Part shown: positions 18,080-26,787 of the stretch, piece after piece
Numbering within the stretch: the first letter of the stretch is position 1
Layout of the letters: each line of letters begins with the position of its first letter
DNA from: Isotricha intestinalis
Lineage: Eukaryota > Ciliophora > Litostomatea > Vestibuliferida > Isotrichidae
Assembly (NCBI GenBank): GCA_023807065.1
Contig: JAJJLU010000519.1
Span: 1-34,255, forward strand
Direction of reading: 5' to 3'
DNA length: 34,255 nt
Made by a program: the position numbers and the translations under genes
Notes under the pieces: generated by a model
Seen by the model: only the letters and a program-made list of their open reading frames with translations
What the model was told of the DNA's origin: nothing
The model's database searches: none

Positions 18080-19384
18080 ATGATGACCCAAAAAAAAGGA
18101 AATAAAATTGTTTGTCAAGAGAAACATCAAAAAGCATTATCAACATTATATATAAACAATGAAAATTACAATCTTTCAAAAATAAGAATTCTTCAGAAAA
18201 ATATTCTTTATGTAATAGGATTATCATATAATTTAGCAAATAGTGACATATTAAAACAATATAAATTTTTAGGTCAATATGGTAAAATATTAAAAATAAT
18301 AGTAAATAAAAATGGTTATAATCAAAATAGACAAAATGAAACAACATATTCTGCTTATATAACATATTCAAATATTAAAGAAGCTTCTCTTGCTTTATTA
18401 TCTATTGATAATTATTTTATTGATAAAAATTTAATTAGAGCAAGTTTTGGAACTACAAAATATTGTAATTTTTTTTTAAAAGGAATTGATTGTATTAATA
18501 GAGAATGTTTATATATGCATGAATGGACTAAAGAAAATGATATGATTTTAAGAGAAGATATGAATAATAATAAAAATATTTTTTATGAACAACAAAAAAT
18601 TGCTGCGAAAATTGCTGAAATTTTTAATGAAAATGAAAAAATGAATATTTTAAATAAAGGAAAAAGAGACTTTGATATTATTAAAAATAATAAAGTTTTT
18701 TTTCCTACTGTTGATACTATTTATGATAAAGATATTATTTATGATATTGAAAAAGATATTTATTTTGATTTAAAAAGTAATTTAAAACATAATTCAATTT
18801 TTAATTGTGTAAATTCATCTAATTTAGAGAATAATAATGTTTGTGATTATAATTTTGAAGTTGATGATGAATTAGAATATATTTTAGTTAAAGAACCAAA
18901 TAAAAAAAGAAAAAAATGGAGAAATCAAAATTTTAATTTAATAAATCAAAAAAAAATTAAAAAACCAAAATATACTTTAGATGAATTTCAAATTAGAATA
19001 AAACAAAGAAATGAAATGGTTTATTCAAATTCTAATTCAACTTTAAATAAAACTGAAAGTTCTTCTTCACAAACTTCAATTAATAATATAAGTTCCAATT
19101 TATCTTCTTTTATTGTTTATCCTAAAGTTAATATATTTAAAATTGCAAATAAATCAAGATTTAATTTTGTAAATAATAATAATTCAAATGAAAAATATAA
19201 AATTAATATTCCAAATTATATTAACGAAATTATTTACAAAAAGTTTTTATCTTTTAGTTTTTTCCATAAAATAAATTTATGTAATAACTTTGAATATGTC
19301 ATCAATGATGATGAAATTTTTTCTTTAGAAAAAGAAAAAATTAAAAATTGGAATATTGATGATATTTCAAAAAGTTCAATTTAG
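18080..19384 (+). CDS. CNOT4: CNOT4/Not4-like protein with RRM and CCCH finger but no RING
   Basis: A 434-residue protein. Residues about 36-125 match the CNOT4 RRM: IRILQKNILYVIGLSYNLAN, a loop with FLGQYGKILKIIV, SAYITY, and the family hallmark ASFGTTKYC. A CCCH finger follows directly (KYCNFFLKGIDCINRECLYMHEW; C129, C138, C143, H147), exactly as in CNOT4. In the family, a RING finger precedes this block and makes CNOT4 the E3 ubiquitin ligase of the CCR4-NOT complex. Here only about 35 residues precede the RRM, and they have no RING Cys/His pattern; the 919 bp upstream also lacks one. The rest (150-434) is low complexity, with a basic patch KKRKKWRNQNF and a Ser-rich part. It likely keeps RNA or CCR4-NOT binding without ligase activity (inference). 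It ends in TAG; read-through would add only 20 codons before TAA. Confidence 0.88.
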   Translation: MMTQKKGNKIVCQEKHQKALSTLYINNENYNLSKIRILQKNILYVIGLSYNLANSDILKQYKFLGQYGKILKIIVNKNGYNQNRQNETTYSAYITYSNIKEASLALLSIDNYFIDKNLIRASFGTTKYCNFFLKGIDCINRECLYMHEWTKENDMILREDMNNNKNIFYEQQKIAAKIAEIFNENEKMNILNKGKRDFDIIKNNKVFFPTVDTIYDKDIIYDIEKDIYFDLKSNLKHNSIFNCVNSSNLENNNVCDYNFEVDDELEYILVKEPNKKRKKWRNQNFNLINQKKIKKPKYTLDEFQIRIKQRNEMVYSNSNSTLNKTESSSSQTSINNISSNLSSFIVYPKVNIFKIANKSRFNFVNNNNSNEKYKINIPNYINEIIYKKFLSFSFFHKINLCNNFEYVINDDEIFSLEKEKIKNWNIDDISKSSI

Positions 19385-19698
19385 CTTATAATTAGTTCGA
19401 AGAATATTTCAATTTTGTTTGAATATTCATTAGACAATATTCTATAATATAGCTATTAAAGTATTAGAAAAGATTTATAATTATTTATCATTTGAAATTT
19501 GTCTTTTCTTTCATGTATTATAAATAATGGTAAAAAATCTTTTATTTAACATAAAACTTAAAAGAATTAAAAGATTAAAAACGTTTTTTAATTTTTATAT
19601 TTTTTATAAATATTATTTTTTTTCAATTAAAAAAAAAACATGTTTATTTATATTGTTTTTTAATTTTAATTTATCTTTAAAATCTTTATATATAAAGT

Positions 19699-20829
19699 TT
19701 AAATATTTAAAAGATCTTTGTTTATAAGAAATTTAATTCTAAAAATTTCTTTTGAAATATTTCTAATTAATTTTTTTGTACATTCAAAAGAAATTATTTT
19801 CTTAGCAAAAAATATTTTTATATTAAATAAATACTCTAAATCAACTTTTTCCATTAACATAAAGTTTAATATATCTTCATTTTCAACAATAAAATAATTT
19901 TGTAAATTATTTAAATTTATTTTACTTTTTTCTTTTTTTAAATTATTATTAATTTCAATTAACTTTTTTTCTTGAATCTTAAATTTATCTTTTAATATAT
20001 TTAATTTTGAAATTGTATTTTCAAATTTTTTCACTAAGTTATTGTTATTATTAATTACATTTTCATTTAAAATTGTTTTTTCAATTTCTTCAAATTTTTT
20101 TCTTTTTAATTTAAGATGTTCAATAATATTTGGAATAACTTTTTCACATTTATTTCTTATTTCTTTTCTAATTATATTTTTAACTTTAACTTCAATTTCT
20201 TCATTTCTAGAATAATTATTTTTTTTTTTTTCTAATTTTTTAGATAAATTAAATAAATCACTAAAAATTTCATTGGAACTAGATTCATAAATCATTGATT
20301 GATATAAAGAATGAGAAAGATTATTATTAAAAATAATTGGAATACATTCATCGATTTTTAAATTACAATTACCAGAAAAATTATTAGGTAAATCACTTTT
20401 AATAAAAGGAAAAGTTAGTTCAAATACTTTTTGAATTTTATTAAAAAAATCATTTATATTTTTTTTACTATGATCCCAAATATAAAATACTTTAGAATTT
20501 ATTCTTAAATTTTTTCTACTTATTATTGAATCTAAATAATTATTATTTATTTCAAACTGTGAATTATTTTCTAAATAAAAATCAGGTTCATCATAAGGAA
20601 AATCATTATAAAAATATATTAATAAATTAATTGGTGATATTTCATCATTTTTTACTTTTAATTCATATTTAATAAGAATAATATTTTCAAATAATGATTG
20701 TCTTTTAAGATAGCATTTTACATTTGATTTATCTGAAAAAGTTTCATTAAAAAAAAAATAAATTTCATCTTTTCTTTGAATTAAATAAGTAGATTGATCA
20801 ATAGCTTCATTGATATTAATACTTTGCAT
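19699..20829 (-). CDS. TSG101: ESCRT-I subunit TSG101/Vps23-like (UEV, coiled coil, steadiness box)
   Basis: A 376-residue protein with the TSG101 architecture. The UEV (inactive E2-like) domain spans about 20-145: strands with IYFFFNETF and YELKVKNDEIS, the E2-type core PINLLIYFYNDFPYDEPDFYL, and a helix near WDHSKKNINDFFNKI. There is no E2 active-site cysteine motif, as expected for a UEV. A helical coiled coil runs from about 195 to 300 with many K/E heptads. The C-terminal 65 residues (about 310-376, with ILNFMLMEKVDLEYLF and then RNISKEIFRIKFLI) match the steadiness-box or Vps23 core in position and pattern. TSG101 binds ubiquitinated cargo and PTAP motifs and anchors ESCRT-I on endosomes. 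The proline-rich linker of animal TSG101 is absent. Its stop is convergent with CNOT4, and 70 bp separate its start from the next minus-strand stop. Confidence 0.82.
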   Translation of the reverse strand: MQSININEAIDQSTYLIQRKDEIYFFFNETFSDKSNVKCYLKRQSLFENIILIKYELKVKNDEISPINLLIYFYNDFPYDEPDFYLENNSQFEINNNYLDSIISRKNLRINSKVFYIWDHSKKNINDFFNKIQKVFELTFPFIKSDLPNNFSGNCNLKIDECIPIIFNNNLSHSLYQSMIYESSSNEIFSDLFNLSKKLEKKKNNYSRNEEIEVKVKNIIRKEIRNKCEKVIPNIIEHLKLKRKKFEEIEKTILNENVINNNNNLVKKFENTISKLNILKDKFKIQEKKLIEINNNLKKEKSKINLNNLQNYFIVENEDILNFMLMEKVDLEYLFNIKIFFAKKIISFECTKKLIRNISKEIFRIKFLINKDLLNI

Positions 20830-20899
20830 AAAAAAATATAAAATTATTTTACTTTGTTTTTGTTTTTTTTAAAAAAAATTAAATAAAAAAATTAAATAA

Positions 20900-23025
20900 T
20901 TATTTAGCAATTGCATCAAGAATACTTATAATTTCTCCATTTTTATTAGTTATTTTTTCTTCATCAAATAAAGCCAACACTTCAGAAAAAGAAAAAGAAT
21001 TATATTTTTCACAAAAAGGTAATTTTCTAAGTAATAAATCTATATTTTCATTAATAACACTTTCATCAAAAATATTTAATTGTCTAATTAATTGAATTAA
21101 TTCTTTCTTAGTTAAAATTCCATCATTATTAGAATCAACTTTTTTGAAATTAGTTTTGAAATTTTTTAAATATTTACTTCTTGTTCTAATATGATAATCA
21201 AGTAGAATATTGAATAAATCATTATAAGTTATTTTTTTTTGCATACCTTGAATTTCTTCTAAAAAAGCTTTTTCTTCTCTAGTCATTTCAAAATCAGTTT
21301 TTTGAGTCATATAAACATTACTTTTTTCCAAAATATTATGAATAAAATTATAAATTTTTTCTTTTACATTTTCAGCACCTTCTTTATCTTTTACAAAAAA
21401 AACATCTATAATTTTATTCCATATATCTTCTTCAATAAAACCTTTTTGACAAACTATATCATTTATTTCTCCTGTATTTTTACTTGGATATTTTTGAGAT
21501 AAATAATAAAATGATGAATCATTTATTACTTTCTTTATTTGATTTGAAATATTAATTGAATTTTCTTCTAATTCATTTTTTAATATCATTCCAAATAATA
21601 ATATTTCACTTGATTTATTTGAATATTCCTTTATTGCTTTTATTATTGCAGAAGCATATTCAATTGTTAAACTTTTTAATCCATATCTTTGATTTAAATA
21701 TTCATATAAATGTTGTTCCATTGTTTCAATTGGTTTTTTACTTTGTTCACATTTATAATTACAAATTGATTTTGATTTATATATATTATCTATTAAATTT
21801 AATAATTGATCTTTTGATAAATTGTGATAATTCTTTATTCTTATTTCACTTCTTGGCTTCATTGATAAAGATAATTTTTCATTTTTATTTTGTTGGGTTT
21901 TATTATTATTTGTTGATAAATTTTTTTCTGTTGAATATTTTTTTGGATTTGTTAAATTATTTGTTTCTAAATCTTCTATCTTTAAATTATTCTTTTTTTT
22001 TGGATTTGAAGTTTTAATTAATTTATTCATCATCACTAAATTTTCATTATTAATTTGGTCAAATTTATCTTCTAATGCTTTATTATTCGATTCTAAAATA
22101 TTATTTTCTTTTTCTTTTTCTTTTACTATATATTTTAATTTGGAATTTTCTTTTATAAAATCATTTGATTGAGTAACAATTTTTTCATTTTGTTTTTTAA
22201 GATTATTATTAAGTAATTCAATAATATTACCTAAAAATTTTTCCCTATTTCTAATGAAATTATTTACTTCAGATAAAATATTTAAAAGAGGATTAATTAA
22301 ATTATTTCTTCCAAAATTATTAACAATGGATATTAAATCCATAATTTTTACTTGAAGAAAAGAATAAATATCATTTTTAACTTGAATGACTTTAGCAGCA
22401 TATAAAAAATTAGGTAAATTATTTTCAAAAATTTCATTAAGAAAATCCATTTGTTTTTGTAAAAATTCGTGAAATTCATTATTAATAGCATTTTTTTCTT
22501 TATCATTATCATAAATTTCATTAGTAATTTGAATAATATCTTGAAGTACTTTCTAAAAATAATAAATATTATATTATACATTATAATTTGGGATTTCAGT
22601 TTCAAAAGTAGCTTCTTTTATTTGTTCATCTAATAAATCAACTGTTGAATATGGTGATGTTGTTTCATGTAATGATTTACCATTTAATATATTTAAATTA
22701 GGTAAATACTTTAATAAATCTTTAACGTTTTCTTCGTATGGTAAATCAATTAATAATTCTTTTAAATTTGGCAATGTTGATAAACTAATTCCTACTTTAT
22801 TAAACTATATTGTTTCAAATAAATGTTTATTTTACATTTGAAATTGGATTATTTGATAAATCTAAATAAGATAAATTTATTAAATCTGAAAGATCTTCAG
22901 GAAGAAATTGAATATTTAAATTGGATAAATTTAACTAAATATTTTTATTGTTTTTTCTTTACTTCTAATCTATTGGCTTTATCTTCAATTTGATCAAATA
23001 ATTTTTTAGTTTCAATTTCATTCAT
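20900..23025 (-). CDS. Four-exon LRR, coiled-coil and EF-hand protein (679 residues)
   Basis: The open frame at 20900-22450 is only the main part of this gene. Three micro-introns reconnect it to an upstream start at 23025. The exons are 20900-22552, 22580-22804, 22836-22934 and 22963-23025, all joining in phase 0, giving 679 residues. Residues about 19-110 form leucine-rich repeats (LNLSNLNIQFLPEDLSDL, LSYLDLSNNPISN, LPNLKELLID, LPNLNILNG). A coiled coil follows (about 240-310). Next comes a folded middle part with MEQHLYEYLNQRYGLKSL, then a C-terminal EF-hand region with one canonical loop, DSNNDGILTKKE (about 602-613), and a second degenerate one. It probably binds Ca2+ and protein partners; axonemal or cytoskeletal use is plausible but unproven. 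The start lies 59 bp from the divergent K/E-rich gene. Stop is TAA. Confidence 0.88.
22553..22579 (-). other. Micro-intron 3 of the LRR/EF-hand gene (27 nt)
   Basis: On the minus strand it begins GTATAAT and ends TATTTTTAG. It is a multiple of three but contains an in-frame TAA. Removing it joins EIPNYN to KVLQDIIQI in phase 0. Confidence 0.9.
22805..22835 (-). other. Micro-intron 2 of the LRR/EF-hand gene (31 nt)
   Basis: On the minus strand it begins GTAAAATAA and ends CAATATAG. At 31 nt it would shift the frame if retained. Removing it joins LSNNPISN to FNKVGISLSTLPN, keeping the leucine-rich repeat spacing. Confidence 0.9.
22935..22962 (-). other. Micro-intron 1 of the LRR/EF-hand gene (28 nt)
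   Basis: On the minus strand it begins GTAAAGAAA and ends ATATTTAG. At 28 nt it shifts the frame and contains TAA. Removing it joins IEDKANRLE to LNLSNLNIQFLP, an uninterrupted first repeat. Confidence 0.9.
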
Positions 23026-23084
23026 TTTTATATAATAATTCTTATCAAAATATTATATAATTTTGTAAATAACTTAATAATAAA
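23026..23084. promoter_or_regulatory. 59-bp divergent promoter region
   Basis: Only 59 bp lie between the rebuilt start of the LRR/EF-hand gene (-) and the start of the K/E-rich coiled-coil gene (+). The sequence is A/T-only apart from a few bases, so one short region must serve both. Confidence 0.5.
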
Positions 23085-23574
23085 ATGGATGACATAAGTG
23101 ATTTATTAAATTCTGAAAATGATAATAGAAGTGATACAGCAAAAGAAATTGATGATATCATTAATAAATCAAAAAATAAAAATATGAATGATAATTTTGA
23201 AATTGAAAAAAATGAATCTGATAAAAAATCTCAATCCAGTCAACAATTATACAATGAACAATTTGAAGATATTTCAGAAATAAAAGATGAAAAAGTTAAT
23301 TTAATAGAAGGAACAAAATTAAATGAAAATGAAAATGAAAATAAAAATAAAAATGAAAATGATTTTGAGTTTGGAGAAGAATTTTATAATAATTTAAAAC
23401 CTGATATTGAAAAAAATTTATCTTCAGAAGAATTAAATGAAAAAGAAATTAAAAAACAAAATAAAAATATAAATTCTTTATTAAAAGATTTAAATGATAT
23501 TAAAAATTTAATGCAAATTAATGAAAATGAAAATGAAAAGGAAAAATCTCCAAAAAATAATATTATTAATGAAG

Positions 23575-23611
<37 letters not shown>

Positions 23612-26321
23612 TAATGAAAAGGAAAATTTATTAGATGAGATTCAGTATTATGAAAAAAAAATTGAATATTTAAAAACCTTACAAAAAGTAAATGAAGGGT
23701 TAATTTCAAGTGAAAATGAACCTCCAAAAATTCAAAAAATGTTAATAGAAAAAATAAATGTTAATTATGAAAATTTAAAAATTGATAGTGAGTTTTTAAC
23801 AAAGCAAATAAAAAGAAATAAAGTTGCAATTAATGATAATGAAATTATCATTGAAGAAAAATTAAAAAAATTAGAAAAACTAAAAAATTTAGCAGAACAA
23901 TATAAAATAGATGAAAAATTTAATAAAACAATGTATTTAGTAATGAATAAAGATTTAGAAGAAGAAAAAAATAATAATAAAAAAAGACTAAAATTTATAG
24001 AACAATCTCTTAAAATTGAAAAAGAAAAATATGAAAACTATTTATTAAAATTAGAAAAAGAAGCAGAAGAAAAAATGAATGAAAAAAACAGATTATTAAA
24101 AATTTTAAATGAAGAAGATGAAAAATACGAATTAACATTAAAAGATGTTGAATCAAAATTAATTCCTTATAAAGAAAAAGAAAAACAATTAAAAAATTTA
24201 GAAGAAGAAGAAAGAAAGAAAAAATTAGAAGAATATATGATTAAACAAGCAAGACTTAAAATAAGAGAAGAAGAAAGATTAGAAAATGAAGAAAGAAATA
24301 GATTATTATTAATGCAAAGAGAGAATTTAGAAAAAATGAGATTTCAATTTAGTAATAATAGTAGTAGTAAAAATAGTTCAAAAAATATTAATGAAAGTAA
24401 TGTAGAAACTAATCAAGGATTTAATAAAAGAAAACCAAATTTAAATATAAAGTTAAACCATTATTTAAATAAAAAAAATGATAATTTAAAAGGGAATAAT
24501 TCTATGAAAAATAGTTTTGAAAATAATTTAAATTCAAGTAATAATCGGAGCAATAAAATGATTATTTCTACAAATGATGATGATTTTAATAATAAAAAAA
24601 AAAGTCGGAGTAATTCCAAAGTAAATAATAAAGATTTTAATTTAGAAAAAAATAATAATAATATTAAAAAAAAGAGTCAAAGTACTTCTAAATTAATTAA
24701 TGAAAAGAAAAATAAAAAAGAAAATAAACTTAATTTAATTGAAGAAAAAAATAACAAAAATTCAAATAAAAATAAAACTAGAAATATTAATCAAGAAAAT
24801 TCTTTATTAAATTTAAATAAAAGTAAACATACCTATAAAAATTCTAATGTTGATAATTCTACTGCTCAATTTACAAATAAAAGTTTTAACAATAAAATTT
24901 CTTTAGATAATACATTAGTCAAAAATAAAAATTCAACTAATGATATTAATGATGATAATTTAAATACAAATAATAATTTAGAGCCAAAAATATTAATAGA
25001 AGAAAAAGAAAAAAAAGAGGATTTAGACTTAAACAATTTAAATGATAAAAAGAACAATGAGTTAAAAGAAGGAGAAAAAAATGTTAAAAACAATAATAAT
25101 GATTCTAATAAAAACAGCAATAAAAAATCAAAAAGTCCAATCAAAAAAGAATCAACAAAAATCGATATTAAAGAAGAATCTAAAATTAAAAATAAAGAAG
25201 AACCAAAAAGAGAGGAAAAGGAAGATAAAATAATTCCTATTAAAAAGGAACAACAAAATTCAATAAAAGAAGAAACAAAAAAAGAAATCAAAGAAGAACC
25301 AAAACAAGAAATTAAGGAAGAACCAAAAATTGAAACCAAAGAAGAACCAAAAAAAGAAATAAAAAAAGAAGAACCAAAAAAAGAAATTAAAGAAGAACCA
25401 AAAAAAGAAATCAAAGAAAAAATAAAAAAAGAAGAACCTAAAAAAGAAATAAAAAAAGAAGAACCTAAAAAAGAAATTAAAGAAGAACCAAAAAAAGATG
25501 AATTAAAAGAAGAGATAAAAAAAGATGAATTAAAAAAAGAAATTAAAGAAGAATTAAAAAGTCCAATAAAAGAAAATAATTCAAAGAATAAAGAAAAAGA
25601 GAAAGAAAAAAATCAAATTGATATAAACCAATTAAAAAATGATAATAAAATTGAGTCACCAAAAAAAGAATTAAGCAATAATAATAATAATGAAAAAAAA
25701 AACACACCAATTAAAGATGTTCCAAATGATAATGATTTAGAAAATTTAAATCAATTAAATAATAAAAAAGAAAAAGAGAATGCAATAGAAAATAAAAATA
25801 AAAATAAAAATAAAAAAGAACCAAAAAAAATAATTGAAAATAATATATTTAAAGATTTAGAAAAAGAAGAAAAAAATCCATTTAATAACAAAAATGGAAA
25901 TACAATAAATAATAAAAAATTTAACAAAGAAAAAGTGATTTCTGATGATACAAAAAAAGAAAATATATTTGATAAACAATTAGATGATGATGATGATGAT
26001 CTTTTAAAATTTATAGATTCAAATAAAAATAATTCAAATGAAATTAATATTAATACAAAAAAAAATAAAATAAATGAAGATAATATTTCTGAAATTGAAA
26101 AGAAAAATAATGAGGCAAATAAATTCAATTCTTTTTTTTCTTTTTCTGAAGAAGAAATTGAAGAAGAAAATTTTGAAGAAAAAAATATTGGAAATCAAGG
26201 TATTCATAATATAATTCAAAAAGAAGGAATTATTTTTGGTAATGGTGAACCAAGAAAAAAAATAAGAAAATTTGACCCTTCTTTATATAGCTTTTTTAGG
26301 AGTTCAAAAAAAAATAATTAA
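23085..26321 (+). CDS. Large K/E/N-rich coiled-coil protein (1078 residues), function unknown
   Basis: I do not recognise a family. The acidic N-terminus (MDDISDLLNSENDN) is followed by charged low-complexity sequence and an Asn run (about 164-177). Residues about 180-440 are a long predicted coiled coil (KMLIEKINVNYENLKI, then an EEEERKKKLEEYMIKQARLK stretch). Residues 450-680 are Asn/Lys/Ser-rich and disordered. Residues about 680-830 hold a degenerate repeat of KEEPKKEIKEE type. Another low-complexity part follows. The last 40 residues are more ordered and conserved-looking (IHNIIQKEGIIFGNGEPRKK, then IRKFDPSLYSFFRSSKKNN). No membrane segments or signal peptide. Long coiled coils with charged repeats are usual in cytoskeletal or basal-body proteins, but nothing here proves this. 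It has 87 bp to the next plus-strand gene. Confidence 0.72.
23571..23616 (+). repeat. AAT trinucleotide tract coding poly-Asn
   Basis: About 14 consecutive AAT/AAC codons give an uninterrupted Asn run inside the K/E-rich protein. One AAC near the end breaks the pure AAT array. Likely length-variable by slippage. Confidence 0.8.
25130..25610 (+). repeat. Degenerate coding repeat of KEEPKKEIKEE type
   Basis: The stretch encodes some 15 imperfect short units around EEPKKEIK, of variable length (roughly 8-12 residues), with ELKKEIKEELK variants toward the end. The DNA is A/G purine-rich on the plus strand (GAAGAACCAAAAAAAGAAAT units), which gives strong strand asymmetry. Confidence 0.75.
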
Positions 26322-26408
26322 AAATTATTAAGTTTTAATAATTTCATTTTATTATAATTATTTATAAATTAAAATTTTTATTATTCATTATTTTTTAAAA
26401 ATTAAATA

Positions 26409-26669
26409 ATGTCTGAAATAGGAAGAATTGAATTAGATTTAAAAGGTAATATTATTAATAAAAATGGTGATTTTGAAAGTGAATTAGAAGAGAATTTAAA
26501 TAAATTAATTAATACTATAATATATATTTTACAAGATATACATTATATCAAATCAAAAAATAATTCATTTGGAAATTTTCAAAAATTAACTTTAAAAGGT
26601 TTGAAATTCAGATATGAAGTAGCCATTGGGTCTTCAACAATTAGAATAGTTAAAATAAATCAAGAATAA
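26409..26669 (+). CDS. Small roadblock-fold protein, probably LAMTOR4-like
   Basis: An 86-residue protein. Its layout fits LAMTOR4: a first strand pair with GRIELDLKGNIINKNGDFES, an amphipathic helix (ELEENLNKLINTIIYILQDI), then two strands FQKLTLKGLKFRYEVAIG and STIRIVKINQE. Human LAMTOR4 (99 residues) has the same order: LG-type strand, G-x-I/V-L-x-S-G-D-L-E turn, helix, then strands ending in a V-V-K-R-like motif. LAMTOR4 is part of the Ragulator complex that anchors Rag GTPases and mTORC1 on lysosomes. The resemblance is by eye over a short length, so another longin or roadblock protein is possible. It is tandem with, and 87 bp downstream of, the K/E-rich gene, and convergent with ARS2. 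Confidence 0.55.
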   Translation: MSEIGRIELDLKGNIINKNGDFESELEENLNKLINTIIYILQDIHYIKSKNNSFGNFQKLTLKGLKFRYEVAIGSSTIRIVKINQE

Positions 26670-26787
26670 ATTAAAATATTATATTTATAAATAATAACAT
26701 TGAACTAATAAAAATATTAATATACAATTTAAATATATCTTTTTTATAATTTATTTTGTCTTTTTTTTTATTAATTTATTAAAAAAA

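Noticed and set aside
19527..19727. 66-codon plus-strand frame in the CNOT4-TSG101 convergent gap
   Set aside because: It is Lys/Phe/Leu low complexity, overlaps the TSG101 stop, and has no recognisable motif; the A/T-rich gap gives such frames by chance.
21556..22017. 153-codon plus-strand frame with hydrophobic composition
   Set aside because: It is antisense to the LRR/EF-hand gene. A/T-rich genes give Leu/Ile/Phe-rich shadows on the other strand, and this has no conserved motif.
22348..22605. 85-codon minus-strand frame overlapping the LRR/EF-hand gene
   Set aside because: It reads through micro-intron 3 in another frame; the spliced model explains the region better.
24866..25414. 182-codon minus-strand frame with repeated FGSSLISFF-like units
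   Set aside because: It is the antisense shadow of the KEEPKKEIKEE repeats in the K/E-rich protein.
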